DNA of 47,346 nucleotides from Cyclobacteriaceae bacterium (GTDB taxonomy: Bacteria; Bacteroidota; Bacteroidia; Cytophagales; Cyclobacteriaceae): NCBI GenBank assembly GCA_026989535.1, contig JALSJD010000217.1, forward strand, positions 1 through 47,346, given 5' to 3'. A program made the translations under genes and the position numbers. The notes beneath the pieces are model-generated. The model was not told the DNA's origin, did no database searches, and worked only from the letters and a program-made list of their open reading frames with translations. Numbering within the stretch: the stretch's first letter is position 1; every line of letters begins with the position of its first letter. This document shows, in pieces, positions 1 through 9,183 of the stretch.

Positions 1-1
1 T

Positions 2-1579
2 ATTAATCGAGTAATGGAAGACCGTAAAAAGGAATTACTCCAAGAGATGAAAACCCAATTACCAACCATTTCCGGGTTTCATTCGGTAATACCTGCAGAC
101 CCAATACTAAGTAGCCCAACACTGCAGGAGGTTGCCGATCAGCTAGGTGCTCACGTGCTTTTTGGAGAAGATAAATTAGATAATTTAGCCACTTCGTTTC
201 AATCGGTAGCTATGCAGCTAAATAACTACCTTAAAATGATGAAAGATGGAAGCGTAGCCATCACCCCCGGAGACAGGCTCGATATTTTAATGGGAGCCTT
301 GCAAGCCAATAGTTCTCAAAATTTTCCAAGTATTTCTGGTATGGTGTTAACAGGAGGTTATAATCCTCCTAAAGAAGTATTTAAGTTACTAGAAGGTCTG
401 CCTACTATTTTCCCAGTGCTTTCTGTTAAAGAATTTACGTTTCAAACTTCGGTAAATGCAGGCAATATAAAATCGTCTATTTCCAACTCAAGCCATCGTA
501 AAATAAATATAGCTTTAGAGCTATTTGATAAGCACGTAGATTTAAAAGCATTTGAAGAGCGGGTGGTAAGCACCCAGGCTGCAGGTATGACCCCTAAAAT
601 GTTTGTCTATCAATTGCAAAAATTAGCAGCCAGCAATCGTAAACGCATTGTGTTGCCTGAGGGTAATGACGATCGCATTCTACAAGCTATTGAAATACTG
701 CAGAAAAAAGATGTGGTGGATATGATTGTTTTGGGCAATGTAGAAGAAATTAAGAACCGAGCCAATACGCTAGGCTTGATAATCGATTTTGATAAAACAC
801 CGATTATCGACCCCGATGATACTCATAAGAGCAAAGAATATGCCCAAGAACTGTTCGAATTGCGGAAAGCAAAAGGAGTTTCGTTAGAAATGGCTACTGA
901 TTTAATGCACGATGTGTCTTATTTTGGCACTATGATGGTGCATAAAGGCGAAGCAGACGGAATGGTTTCCGGGGCTGCACATACTACCCAACATACCATC
1001 AGGCCTGCTTTGCAATTTATTAAAACCAAACCAGGTTATAAAGTAGTTTCTTCTGTATTTTTTATGTTATTAGATGATCGGGTGGTGGCCTATGGCGATT
1101 GTGCCGTAAACCCTAACCCTACTGCAGAAGAATTGGCTGAAATAGCCATTTCATCGGCAGAAACCACCCAACGATTTGGCATTGAGCCTAAAGTAGCACT
1201 ACTTTCTTACTCCTCTGGAGATTCGGGCAAAGGAGCGGAAGTGGAGAAGGTGAGAAGTGCCACCCAACTATTTAAAGAGAAAGCTCCCCAATTTAAGGTG
1301 GAAGGGCCCATTCAATACGATGCGGCAGTTGATGCAATAATAGGCAAGAAAAAAATGCCGGGGTCAGAAGTTGCGGGGGAAGCCTCCGTATTAATTTTCC
1401 CTGATTTGAATACAGGCAATAACACTTACAAAGCAGTGCAACGCGAAACAGGGGCTATTGCCATTGGCCCCGTATTGCAAGGCCTCAATAAACCCGTAAA
1501 CGATTTAAGCCGTGGTTGCTTGGTAGAAGATATTGTAAATACGGTTATTATAACGGCAATTCAGGCACAGGAAGGATGA
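2..1579 (+). CDS. pta: Phosphate acetyltransferase, 5'-truncated by window edge
   Basis: Pta converts acetyl-CoA and phosphate to acetyl phosphate, the partner step to the acetate kinase that follows on the same strand. The frame is open to the left edge (residues INRV precede the first Met at position 14), so the N-terminal P-loop/dethiobiotin-synthase-like domain is missing here and Met at 14 is internal. What remains is a DRTGG-type regulatory domain (from about SSPTLQEVADQLGA, residues 35-150 counted from position 14) and the catalytic PTA_PTB domain (about residues 195-515), with RKRIVLPEGNDDRILQA, ADGMVSGAAHTTQHTIRPALQ, and the FPDLNTGNNTYKAVQR stretch near the end. Complete enzymes of this three-domain type are about 700 residues. 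It ends with TGA 174 bp upstream of ackA; a tandem repeat array fills much of that gap. Confidence 0.95.
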   Translation: MNRVMEDRKKELLQEMKTQLPTISGFHSVIPADPILSSPTLQEVADQLGAHVLFGEDKLDNLATSFQSVAMQLNNYLKMMKDGSVAITPGDRLDILMGALQANSSQNFPSISGMVLTGGYNPPKEVFKLLEGLPTIFPVLSVKEFTFQTSVNAGNIKSSISNSSHRKINIALELFDKHVDLKAFEERVVSTQAAGMTPKMFVYQLQKLAASNRKRIVLPEGNDDRILQAIEILQKKDVVDMIVLGNVEEIKNRANTLGLIIDFDKTPIIDPDDTHKSKEYAQELFELRKAKGVSLEMATDLMHDVSYFGTMMVHKGEADGMVSGAAHTTQHTIRPALQFIKTKPGYKVVSSVFFMLLDDRVVAYGDCAVNPNPTAEELAEIAISSAETTQRFGIEPKVALLSYSSGDSGKGAEVEKVRSATQLFKEKAPQFKVEGPIQYDAAVDAIIGKKKMPGSEVAGEASVLIFPDLNTGNNTYKAVQRETGAIAIGPVLQGLNKPVNDLSRGCLVEDIVNTVIITAIQAQEG

Positions 1580-1640
1580 TAAAAACGAGTTATTAGTTAG
1601 TGAATTATTTGTTAATAGTAATTGCCAATTAATTATCCAA

Positions 1641-1745
1641 CCTAATAACCATTAACCTAATAACCATTAACCTAATAACCATTAACCTAATAACCATTAA
1701 CCTAATAACCATTAACCTAATAACCATTAACCTAATAACCATTAA
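1641..1745 (+). repeat. Seven perfect 15-bp tandem repeats between pta and ackA
   Basis: The unit CCTAATAACCATTAA is repeated seven times without a mismatch, and the last copy ends 7 bp before the ackA start codon. Every unit carries in-frame stops, so the array is not coding. There are no spacers, so it is not a CRISPR. Its position would place it in the leader of ackA or in the pta-ackA intercistronic mRNA. Confidence 0.95.
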
Positions 1746-1752
1746 CTAAGCC

Positions 1753-2976
1753 ATGAAAGTACTCGTTATAAATACAGGAAGCTCTTCCATTAAATACCAA
1801 CTTTTTACCATGCCAGCAGGTGATGTGCTATGCACAGGGTTGATAGAACGCATTGGAGAAAAGGCAGGTGTACTTACCCATAAAATTTATCCATGCTCTA
1901 ATAAAGAAGTAAAACATATTGAAGAAAAGGCTGTTAGAAACCATTCGGTGGGTATGGAACGCATTGCCGCTTTACTTATAGATGCTAAATTTGGCGTATT
2001 GGCTTCTGCCAACGAAGTGGAGTTGGTAGGGCATAGGGTTGTTCATGGGGGTGAAACATTTTCGAGTACTACAGAAATTACAAAAAGAGTAAAAGATAAA
2101 ATTAAGGAATTGTCTCCACTAGCGCCTTTGCATAACCCCGCTAATTTAATAGGTATTGAGGTGGCCGAACAAATTTTTACAAAGGCCAAACAAGTGGCGG
2201 TGTTTGATACGGCCTTTCATCAATCTATTCCGGAGGAAGCTTATCGCTATGCGATTCCTTCCAAATTCTATACTGAAAATGGTGTGCGTGTCTATGGCTT
2301 TCATGGTACCTCGCATCGGTATATTACTAAACGAGCGGCTAGTTTAGTAAATAAGCCATTAGATAAAGTAAATTTAATTACCATTCATCTTGGTAACGGA
2401 GCCAGCATGGCAGCCATTAAAAATGGCAAAAGCATCGATACTACCTTAGGTCTTACTCCATTGCCAGGTTTAGTTATGGGTACGCGCAGTGGTGATATTG
2501 ACCCAGGTGTAATTTTTTACTTGAACGAAGCCTTAGGCTACGAGCTAAATGATATTAAGAATATTCTTAATAAAGAAAGTGGCCTTAAAGGGCTTGCCAA
2601 TGATAATGATATGCGTGGTGTTACTGAGCGCGCAGCAAAAGGTGATAAAGAAGCGCAACTGGCATTGGCTGTTTATACGTACCGTATAAAAAAGTATATT
2701 GGAGCTTATTTAGCTGCTATTGAAGCACCGCTGGATGCCCTTATTTTTACCGCTGGTGTAGGCGAAAATAGTGCTATTATTCGTGCGAAGTCAGTAGCAG
2801 GATTAGCGCACCTAGGCATTGATTTAGATATTGAGCTAAACAAAGTGAGAGGAGGAGAGCGTAAAATATCCACCAAAAACTCAGCAATCGATATCTGGGT
2901 AATACCCACAAATGAGGAATTAGAAATAGCGAGGCAAGTGTATGAGCTGAAAAGTATTACACGTTATGTGAGCTAA
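1753..2976 (+). CDS. ackA: Acetate kinase
   Basis: AckA interconverts acetyl phosphate + ADP and acetate + ATP in the cytoplasm. The 407-residue protein has the usual family length and the ASKHA signatures: N-terminal [12 protein letters not shown] (about residues 7-18), GHRVVHGG (about 95-102), the [21 protein letters not shown] segment, [19 protein letters not shown] followed by the [18 protein letters not shown] segment, and [13 protein letters not shown] near the C-terminus. The ATG at 1753 is the first Met and matches the family N-terminus. It follows pta on the same strand, as in most acetate pathways, but the intergenic gap is filled by a 15-bp repeat array. Its last 20 bp overlap the 3' end of the convergent sdhB gene, and no hairpin terminator is seen. 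Confidence 0.97.
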   Translation: MKVLVINTGSSSIKYQLFTMPAGDVLCTGLIERIGEKAGVLTHKIYPCSNKEVKHIEEKAVRNHSVGMERIAALLIDAKFGVLASANEVELVGHRVVHGGETFSSTTEITKRVKDKIKELSPLAPLHNPANLIGIEVAEQIFTKAKQVAVFDTAFHQSIPEEAYRYAIPSKFYTENGVRVYGFHGTSHRYITKRAASLVNKPLDKVNLITIHLGNGASMAAIKNGKSIDTTLGLTPLPGLVMGTRSGDIDPGVIFYLNEALGYELNDIKNILNKESGLKGLANDNDMRGVTERAAKGDKEAQLALAVYTYRIKKYIGAYLAAIEAPLDALIFTAGVGENSAIIRAKSVAGLAHLGIDLDIELNKVRGGERKISTKNSAIDIWVIPTNEELEIARQVYELKSITRYVS

Positions 2977-3709
2977 ACTTAGCACTCATATACTCTCGGT
3001 GAGCTCTAGCAATATGCTCTAGGCTTATGCCTTTGGGGCATTCTACTTCGCAAGCACCTGTGTTTGTACATCCACCAAATCCTTCTTCTTCCATTACGGC
3101 AATCATTTTTTCTGCTCGGTTAGCCCGCTCGGCATTACCTTGAGGCAATACAGCGAGTTGAGAAATTTTAGCAGCCGTAAATAGCATGGCCGAGGCATTT
3201 TTACAAGTAGCCACACAAGCACCGCACCCAATACATTGGGCTGCATCCATTGCTGTATCGGCCAAATGTTTGGCAATAGGAATTGCGTTGGCATCGGGGG
3301 TGCCACCAGTATTTACGCTTACATAACCTCCTGCCTGAATAATTCTATCCATAGGGGTTCTATCTACCACCAAATCTTTGATAACAGGAAAAGGCTTGGC
3401 TCTCCACGGTTCGATGGTAATTTCTTCACCATCCGAAAAGCTACGCATATGCAATTGACAGGTTGTAATTAACCCTTTTGGCCCGTGTGCGTGGCCATTA
3501 ATTACCATGCTGCAAGCACCACAAATTCCTTCGCGGCAATCGTGATCAAAGTGTACAGGGTCTTCCCCCTTACGAGTAAGGTCATCGTTTAACTCGTCAA
3601 TCATTTCTAAAAACGACTGATCGGGCGATACACCACTTACTTCATACGTGTAAAATTTCCCTTTATCGTTGGCATTTTTTTGACGCCATATATTTAGTTT
3701 GTGATTCAT
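2957..3709 (-). CDS. sdhB: Succinate dehydrogenase/fumarate reductase iron-sulfur subunit
   Basis: Electron-transfer subunit of membrane complex II; it carries electrons between the SdhA flavin and the quinone site. The 250-residue protein has the plant-type [2Fe-2S] ligands in CREGICGAC...C (about residues 59-83) and two ferredoxin-like clusters in [13 protein letters not shown] and [15 protein letters not shown]. These supply the [4Fe-4S] and [3Fe-4S] sites. It is the last gene of the sdhC-sdhA-sdhB set, but a four-helix-bundle gene lies between it and sdhA, so the gap from the sdhA stop to the sdhB start is about 445 bp instead of the usual few bases. The 3' end overlaps ackA by 20 bp tail to tail. 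Confidence 0.96.
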   Translation of the reverse strand: MNHKLNIWRQKNANDKGKFYTYEVSGVSPDQSFLEMIDELNDDLTRKGEDPVHFDHDCREGICGACSMVINGHAHGPKGLITTCQLHMRSFSDGEEITIEPWRAKPFPVIKDLVVDRTPMDRIIQAGGYVSVNTGGTPDANAIPIAKHLADTAMDAAQCIGCGACVATCKNASAMLFTAAKISQLAVLPQGNAERANRAEKMIAVMEEEGFGGCTNTGACEVECPKGISLEHIARAHREYMSAKFSSHNV

Positions 3710-3742
3710 TTTCTTAATTGTTATTGGTTACTAAGTTATTGG

Positions 3743-4126
3743 TTAATGGTTGTTGTTCTTTTTCGCATTAGATAAATATTTAATATATCCGTTAAGAACT
3801 TTCAAGAAGGTATTGATAAGCCCTTTTGCATTATCCAATTCTGATTGGGTTATGTACGATTCTTCAGTTGCAACTAATAAATGATCAATGGTTTCATACG
3901 CAGAACCCCTGCTAATTCTGCAGAACTGAATGTTTTCTTGAAAATGAAATCTGCCATACCCTTCTGCAATGTTTGCAGTTATCGACCGTGCAGCTCTTTT
4001 TAATTGGCTTCCTAAATCATATTTTTCTTCGGGTGGCAGTGACCTTACTATTTGCATACTAAGTTTTCTTATTTCAACTCCAATTTTCCAACACTCTAAA
4101 TCTTCAAATGATCTTATATCAGACAT
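3743..4126 (-). CDS. Four-helix bundle protein (23S rRNA intervening-sequence/S23 family)
   Basis: A 127-residue, mainly helical protein with the family hallmarks: N-terminal SFEDLECWKIGVEIRKL, the SQLKRAARSITANIAEGYGR motif (about residues 40-60), the SRGSAYETIDHL motif (about 73-84), and a final helix. Relatives occur inside intervening sequences of bacterial 23S rRNA genes and also, very commonly in Bacteroidota, as stand-alone genes; their biochemical role is not established. Here it sits on the same strand between sdhA and sdhB. That is not its usual place and looks like an insertion into the operon. The boundaries carry an AACCATTAAC-like sequence that resembles the array before ackA. 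It starts 28 bp after the sdhA stop and ends 33 bp before the sdhB start. Confidence 0.93.
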   Translation of the reverse strand: MSDIRSFEDLECWKIGVEIRKLSMQIVRSLPPEEKYDLGSQLKRAARSITANIAEGYGRFHFQENIQFCRISRGSAYETIDHLLVATEESYITQSELDNAKGLINTFLKVLNGYIKYLSNAKKNNNH

Positions 4127-4154
4127 TGTTTTACCATTAACTCATTTCTATTAA

Positions 4155-6077
4155 CTATTTATAGCTTCTCTGGGTTAGTTTAACATTCTCAAAAACAAGT
4201 TCTTCTTTGTTCAAGGTTTCTTCCTTGCCTTCTCCATTATACTGCCAAGCAGCTACATACGAATAGGCATCGTCAATTCTCAGTGCTTCGCCTTCTTCGG
4301 TTTGAGACTCTTCTCTAAAGTGGCCGCCACACGACTCTTTACGATTTTGCGCATCGTCAACCATTAACTCGGCAAGCTCCAAGAAATCGGCTACACGGTT
4401 AGCTTTTTCTAACGACAGATTCATTTCTTCATTAGTGCCAACTACTTTTACATCTTTCCAAAATGCTTCCCGAATGGCTTTAATCTGCTCTTTTGCTTCT
4501 TTAAGACTGGCTTCGGTACGAGCCATACCTACATTATTCCACATTACCTTGCCTAGTTCTTTATGAAAATCATCTACTGTTTTAGTGCCATTGATTGATA
4601 ATAATTTATCAATTCTCTCTTTTACGACTTTTTCAGCATTCTTAAAAGCGGCAGAGTCAGTACTTGCTTTTTCATATCCAGCATCGGCTAAATAATCGCC
4701 AATGGTATAAGGCAATACAAAATAGCCATCGGCTAACCCTTGCATTAAGGCACTAGCACCCAATCGGTTGGCGCCATGGTCAGAAAAATTACATTCGCCA
4801 ATGGCGTATAACCCAGGTATGTTCGTCATTAGGTTGTAGTCAACCCAAAGGCCACCCATCGTGTAGTGTACCGCAGGGTAAATCATCATGGGTACTTCGT
4901 AGGGGTTATCACCCTGAATTTGCTGATACATATCAAACAAATTACCGTACTTCTCTACAATGGCATCTTTGCCTAATCGGTTGATGGCATCGGAAAAATC
5001 TAAGAATACCGCTTGACCGGTAGAGCCAACACCACGACCTTCGTCACATACCATTTTGGCATTTCGTGAGGCCACATCTCTGGGAACTAAATTACCAAAG
5101 GATGGGTATCTACGCTCTAAGTAGTAATCTCTTTCATTTTCGGGCAATTTTACTGCATCGGCAGCAGTTAGCCCTGGAATGGCTTTTTTAGGCACCCAAA
5201 TACGCCCATCGTTGCGCAAACTTTCCGACATAAGTGTAAGCTTGCTTTGGTGTTCGCCCGAAACCGGAATACAGGTTGGGTGAATTTGTGTAAAGCTAGG
5301 ATTGGCAAAATTGGCTCCTTTTTTATGTGCTCTCCAGGCAGCAGTAGTATTAGAACCCATGGCATTGGTAGAAAGGAAAAATACATTGCCGTAACCCCCA
5401 GTAGCAAGTACAACCGCATTTGCAGAGTGTGATTCTATTTTGCCTGTAATTAAATTACGGGTAATAATTCCACTTGCTTTTCCATCGGTCATTACCAAGT
5501 CGAGCATTTCGGTTCGGTCGTGGAGTTCCACTTTTCCTTTACCAATCTGTCGGCTAAGAGCACTGTAAGCACCAAGCAATAATTGTTGCCCTGTTTGACC
5601 ACGGGCGTAAAAAGTACGTGATACTTGCGCACCACCAAACGATCGGTTATCTAACAGCCCACCATACTCTCGTGCAAAAGGAACTCCTTGTGCTACGCAT
5701 TGGTCAATTATTTCGTTACTTACTTCTGCAAGCCTATAAACATTGGCTTCTCTTGATCGGTAATCACCTCCTTTAATGGTATCGTAAAATAATCTATAAA
5801 CGCTATCACCATCATTTTGGTAATTTTTGGCAGCATTTATACCGCCTTGAGCTGCAATACTATGTGCTCTACGAGGGCTATCTTGATAGCAGAAGTTTTT
5901 TACATTATAGCCCAGTTCGGCTAAAGAGGCCGCAGCAGATGCGCCACCTAAACCAGTACCTACTACAATGATGTCGTATTTTCTTTTATTAGCAGGATTA
6001 ACCAGCTTGCTATTAAATTTATGTTTTGTCCATTTTTCAGCCAATGGGCCTTCAGGAACTTTAGAGTCTAATGCCAT
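4155..6077 (-). CDS. sdhA: Succinate dehydrogenase/fumarate reductase flavoprotein subunit
   Basis: Catalytic subunit oxidising succinate to fumarate (or the reverse). The 640-residue chain shows the FAD dinucleotide motif [15 protein letters not shown] (about residues 35-49), [14 protein letters not shown] with the His that normally carries the covalent [12 protein letters not shown] in the substrate domain, [10 protein letters not shown] with the proton-shuttle Arg, HYTMGG and [14 protein letters not shown]. The length and the C-terminal helical domain fit the B-type enzymes of Bacteroidota and epsilonproteobacteria. It begins 2 bp after sdhC and is presumably co-transcribed from the promoter upstream of sdhC. 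Confidence 0.97.
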   Translation of the reverse strand: MALDSKVPEGPLAEKWTKHKFNSKLVNPANKRKYDIIVVGTGLGGASAAASLAELGYNVKNFCYQDSPRRAHSIAAQGGINAAKNYQNDGDSVYRLFYDTIKGGDYRSREANVYRLAEVSNEIIDQCVAQGVPFAREYGGLLDNRSFGGAQVSRTFYARGQTGQQLLLGAYSALSRQIGKGKVELHDRTEMLDLVMTDGKASGIITRNLITGKIESHSANAVVLATGGYGNVFFLSTNAMGSNTTAAWRAHKKGANFANPSFTQIHPTCIPVSGEHQSKLTLMSESLRNDGRIWVPKKAIPGLTAADAVKLPENERDYYLERRYPSFGNLVPRDVASRNAKMVCDEGRGVGSTGQAVFLDFSDAINRLGKDAIVEKYGNLFDMYQQIQGDNPYEVPMMIYPAVHYTMGGLWVDYNLMTNIPGLYAIGECNFSDHGANRLGASALMQGLADGYFVLPYTIGDYLADAGYEKASTDSAAFKNAEKVVKERIDKLLSINGTKTVDDFHKELGKVMWNNVGMARTEASLKEAKEQIKAIREAFWKDVKVVGTNEEMNLSLEKANRVADFLELAELMVDDAQNRKESCGGHFREESQTEEGEALRIDDAYSYVAAWQYNGEGKEETLNKEELVFENVKLTQRSYK

Positions 6078-6079
6078 AA

Positions 6080-6766
6080 TTATCCAGCGTTATTTAGGTA
6101 CATATAAATAGGAATCAGCGCAAATAGGGCAGGAATTATAACTGCGTATAATTTACCCATGCCACTAATGATGCCGTTGTATTTTGGGTGGTTAAGCCCC
6201 AGTGATTGAAAAGCACTGGCAAAGCCGTGCCATAAATGGAAGGCCAGTACAATCATTGAAAAAATATAAAATGCAACCACACCTGGTATTGTATAGGATT
6301 CTGCAACTAAAGCGTAAGCGTTATGCATACTTACGCCATCTATGGTCACCATGGCAACTTCACCAAATTTGAGGTTAAACCAAAAGCCATACAGATGTAA
6401 ACCAATAAATATCAAAATAAACGTGCCAAGCAAAGCCATACTACGTGATGACCACGTGCTATTGGAATTGCCTGCCGACACTTTGTAGCCAATAGGCCTG
6501 GCTTTTTTATTTCGTACATAAAGCGTAAGCGATACAAAAATATGCAGAAAAATAAAGAAAAAATTACCCTTGGATACAATCTGAATTAATGGATTGTGTG
6601 CCATAAACTGGGTATAAAGGTTGAATGCTTCTCCCCCATCGTGGTAAAGTAACTGCAAGTTGCCCACCAAATGTACTGCTAAAAATAAAATGAGGAAAAG
6701 CCCGGTGAGTGCCATAATAACTTTGCGTCCTATGGTACTGGTTAACGTGTTGATAATCCAACTCAT
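6080..6766 (-). CDS. sdhC: Succinate dehydrogenase cytochrome b subunit (B-type, five helices)
   Basis: Single membrane anchor of complex II, binding haem and quinone. The 228-residue protein has five hydrophobic segments. Likely haem-ligand His residues lie in [26 protein letters not shown] and [11 protein letters not shown], the pattern of the di-haem cytochrome b of Wolinella/Bacillus-type complexes. One large anchor in place of separate SdhC and SdhD defines the B-type arrangement. It is first in the operon, followed after 2 bp by sdhA. A TTGG-19-TACCTTTG promoter is seen about 40 bp upstream. Confidence 0.95.
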   Translation of the reverse strand: MSWIINTLTSTIGRKVIMALTGLFLILFLAVHLVGNLQLLYHDGGEAFNLYTQFMAHNPLIQIVSKGNFFFIFLHIFVSLTLYVRNKKARPIGYKVSAGNSNSTWSSRSMALLGTFILIFIGLHLYGFWFNLKFGEVAMVTIDGVSMHNAYALVAESYTIPGVVAFYIFSMIVLAFHLWHGFASAFQSLGLNHPKYNGIISGMGKLYAVIIPALFALIPIYMYLNNAG

Positions 6767-6803
6767 AATGTAGGCTTAAATATTTAAGATTTTTTAATGA
6801 TGC

Positions 6804-6834
6804 CAAAGGTACATACCAAGCCTGAACTAGCCAA
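6804..6834 (-). promoter_or_regulatory. Promoter of sdhC-sdhA
   Basis: Read on the minus strand: TTGG (6831-6834), a 19-bp spacer, then TACCTTTG (6804-6811). This fits the Bacteroidota vegetative consensus of TTG near -33 and TAnnTTTG near -7. It lies about 38 bp upstream of the sdhC start codon. Confidence 0.7.
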
Positions 6835-6887
6835 TAACTTTTGTTGGACTATATTATCTATAATGATTCTAAATAATAGTTTTGGGT

Positions 6888-6905
6888 GTTTTCGGAGTAG
6901 GCTCA
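6888..6905 (+). repeat. Solo copy of an 18-bp element end
   Basis: GTTTTCGGAGTAGGCTCA matches, with two differences, the right arm of the inverted-repeat element at 9845-10006. It lies just upstream of the sdhC promoter and has no partner arm nearby. Confidence 0.6.
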
Positions 6906-6939
6906 TTATTGTATTTTGAGATTTATTTGAGTATTGGTA

Positions 6940-6980
6940 TTTGTTATTTCTGAAAATATTGACTTTATGGACAGGCACTA
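6940..6980. repeat. Dispersed ~41-bp repeat, copy 1
   Basis: A stretch ending ACTTTATGGACAGGCACTA is closely similar to 11648-11689, including the shared core ACTTTATGGACAGG. Both copies sit at the 3' end of a minus-strand gene; this one is about 40 bp beyond the XRE regulator stop. Confidence 0.6.
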
Positions 6981-7019
6981 AATAAGGTAGCTTTAAATGG
7001 CTGAATAGCTACTTCTAAA

Positions 7020-8507
7020 CTAATTGAGTGCGTTTTGAATCTCTTTTCTAAGACTAACCAATTCTTGCTCTCTGGCTAAAATGGGCGTGTTCGAAATGCT
7101 ATCATATACATTGGTTTGCCCTTTTAGCCACTCGTAAGTTACGGTATGCTCTTTTATAGATGGGTCGTGGGCAAATTTGGTTTGTGCCATAAACCGGTTG
7201 TCCATTAAAAAACCTACCGAAATAGTACAGTTTAGGTGGTTGCCGGGCAGTACTGCGTGGGTCATCGAAATAACTAAGTACTGCTTGTTGCTGCTTTCAA
7301 ACCTAATTTTATGAATGGAGCAAATGGTTGAATTCTCGGGTTTTTCTTCCTGTATTTTTTTAAAACGACTTAACGTTTCCAACGCTACCCAGCGTTGGCA
7401 GGCCTTATCTTCAAAATGATTCGTGTTGCTTTGCGATAAGCCTGCTCCATTAAGTGCTTTACTTAAGGTGTAGGTGTTATTGTTAAGTGAATGGTTGTAT
7501 CGGGTAAAAAATAGGTTGGAGTACCTAAAATACCGTGGCACTAAGTTGGTTATTCGCAGCATAAAAGCTTCGGCACTCACAGTAGTTTCTTTTATGAGGG
7601 TAACCACTTCTTGCGGTTTAAAAATAGTTTTTTTGGTAAAATCAACGAGGCCTTTGGTAAAAGAGCGTTCATCTAATAATAAAGCGCTGGCCATATAATA
7701 CGACCTAAAATTGTTTAAAACGTGTTCAAACGATTTCGTCTCAATCCACGAAGAAGTTTGAGGGCGTTTTTTTGCCTTTAAGGTATTAAAACTAACCTCA
7801 CGGCTTAAAATAAAAATTATTTGTGTAAAAGAAAGCTTCTTATTAATTAACAAAGTGGGGTAACTGCCTGGTACTAATAAGTAGCGTAAGTTTTCCAAGG
7901 CAGGTTTATTCTTAAACCCATCTAAATCAATTGCATAGTTATATTCTGTCACTAATAACTGGATCAGTTTTTCTTTAATATGGGTTAATTTTGCATCTAA
8001 TATTAGCTCTTTTCTAAGTTTTTTAGCGGCTGCTTCCAGTTCATAAAAATAATTATTATTCATTTCTTGAAAAGAACGCAATACTGAAAAATAGAGGCTT
8101 TCCACTTTAAAATCGTGCTCTTTACCTATGCGAATAATGGCATCTACAAAGGCACTAAACTGAATGGGCGCATTGGCCAATAGCACCAAAAGGTCGTTGG
8201 CTGTGAGCCCAAAAAAATCTAAGGGAAGTTCGTTAAGCACATCTGATTTTACCAAGGCCGAAATTGGTGCAAGCTGCTTGCCTAACTGGAGCGACACTAA
8301 ATTGTCGTAACTTGTGTTTAGCGCTTTAGCAAGGTATCCTATTTTTTCGGGCTTAGGGTATTTCTTCCCTTTCTCAATCTCGTTAAGGTAAGATTTTGAA
8401 ATATTGGTTAAGGCCGATAATTGCGAGAGTGAATAGTTGTTTTCTGCTCTAAGCTGTTTTAATTTGAGGCCGAATATAAATCGTACGTTTTGAGCAGATA
8501 TTTGCAT
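7020..8507 (-). CDS. XRE-family regulator resembling RamB/ScfR short-chain-fatty-acyl regulators
   Basis: The 495-residue protein begins with a cro/C1-type helix-turn-helix (about residues 12-68: LKQLRAENNYSLSQLSALTNISKSYLNEIEKG). A long middle region follows, with a weak relative of an IrrE/ImmA-type segment (FTQIIFILSREVSF, about 230-243) that lacks the HExxH zinc motif. The C-terminal half (about 310-480) has spaced Cys/His residues. This order and length fit regulators typified by RamB, which controls acetate genes in Corynebacterium. The family assignment beyond the HTH is my inference. It is on the same strand as, and directly upstream of, sdhCAB, with pta-ackA just beyond. A palindrome lies 3 bp upstream of its start codon and could be an autoregulatory site. 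Confidence 0.75.
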   Translation of the reverse strand: MQISAQNVRFIFGLKLKQLRAENNYSLSQLSALTNISKSYLNEIEKGKKYPKPEKIGYLAKALNTSYDNLVSLQLGKQLAPISALVKSDVLNELPLDFFGLTANDLLVLLANAPIQFSAFVDAIIRIGKEHDFKVESLYFSVLRSFQEMNNNYFYELEAAAKKLRKELILDAKLTHIKEKLIQLLVTEYNYAIDLDGFKNKPALENLRYLLVPGSYPTLLINKKLSFTQIIFILSREVSFNTLKAKKRPQTSSWIETKSFEHVLNNFRSYYMASALLLDERSFTKGLVDFTKKTIFKPQEVVTLIKETTVSAEAFMLRITNLVPRYFRYSNLFFTRYNHSLNNNTYTLSKALNGAGLSQSNTNHFEDKACQRWVALETLSRFKKIQEEKPENSTICSIHKIRFESSNKQYLVISMTHAVLPGNHLNCTISVGFLMDNRFMAQTKFAHDPSIKEHTVTYEWLKGQTNVYDSISNTPILAREQELVSLRKEIQNALN

Positions 8508-8510
8508 AAT

Positions 8511-8522
8511 GCGAACTTTCGC
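8511..8522. promoter_or_regulatory. Palindromic operator candidate of the XRE regulator
   Basis: GCGAACTTTCGC is a perfect GCGAA-N2-TTCGC dyad in the 46-bp gap between the regulator and the divergent Nudix gene. It lies between a TATATTTT -7-like sequence and the regulator start codon on the minus strand. It resembles the AAANTTTGC-like palindromic sites described for RamB. Binding is inferred only. Confidence 0.4.
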
Positions 8523-8553
8523 TAAAAATATACTATTTTTTTAAAATTCCAAT

Positions 8554-9183
8554 ATGATTCCGCTTATTACTAAACTGAAACAACGATTAAAACAGCAATT
8601 ACCGGGTAAAAAGGCTCAAAAACGAATGATGCCCAAAGCCGATTGGTTGCAGGATAGGTTTGCTATTGATATTAAAAAAGGAGCGAACGAAGCAGCTGTT
8701 TTGGTTTTACTCTATAAAAAAAAGGAAGAAATATACTTTCCGCTTATCCAACGCCACACGTACGATGGTGTGCATTCAGGGCAAATAAGTTTTCCGGGGG
8801 GCAAAGTAGAACCAGCCGATGCTTCTGTTGAAGCTACCGCCTTGCGCGAAACGGAGGAGGAAATAGGCGTGCCTACTACATCAGTTAACGTAATGGGTCG
8901 CTTAACCGACCTTTTTATTATTGTAAGTAATTTTAATGTACGGCCTGTTATGGGGTATTTAGATGCCCCACCAAAGTTTAAGTTAGATGCGCACGAAGTG
9001 GCTAATGTATTGGAGATATCTATTAATCAATTATTAAATACAGACTTGGTTAAAGAAAAAAGGATTGAAGTTAAACAAGGGATTTTTTTAACCGCCCCTT
9101 ATTTCGATTTTGATGACCATCATGTATGGGGTGCAACAGCTATGATGTTGGCAGAGTTGAAAGAAGTGTTGAAGAGTATGTAA
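8554..9183 (+). CDS. Nudix hydrolase, CoA pyrophosphatase (NudL) type
   Basis: Cytoplasmic hydrolase expected to split CoA and related nucleotides into a phosphopantetheine moiety and 3',5'-ADP. The 209-residue protein has the Nudix box from Gly83 (GGKVEPADAS...ALRETEEEIG), ending in the metal-binding REtxEExG. It is preceded by the PLIQRHTYDGVHSGQISFPGG signature that separates CoA pyrophosphatases from other Nudix families. The Asp at the sixth box position, where most Nudix boxes have Glu, is usual for this subgroup. It is divergent from the XRE regulator with a 46-bp shared promoter region, so it may be affected by the same operator; acyl-CoA and CoA turnover would fit such a link. Confidence 0.88.
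   Translation: MIPLITKLKQRLKQQLPGKKAQKRMMPKADWLQDRFAIDIKKGANEAAVLVLLYKKKEEIYFPLIQRHTYDGVHSGQISFPGGKVEPADASVEATALRETEEEIGVPTTSVNVMGRLTDLFIIVSNFNVRPVMGYLDAPPKFKLDAHEVANVLEISINQLLNTDLVKEKRIEVKQGIFLTAPYFDFDDHHVWGATAMMLAELKEVLKSM

Noticed and set aside
1641-1745. Possible CRISPR array
   Set aside because: The repeats are contiguous without spacers and only 15 bp long; no cas genes are present.
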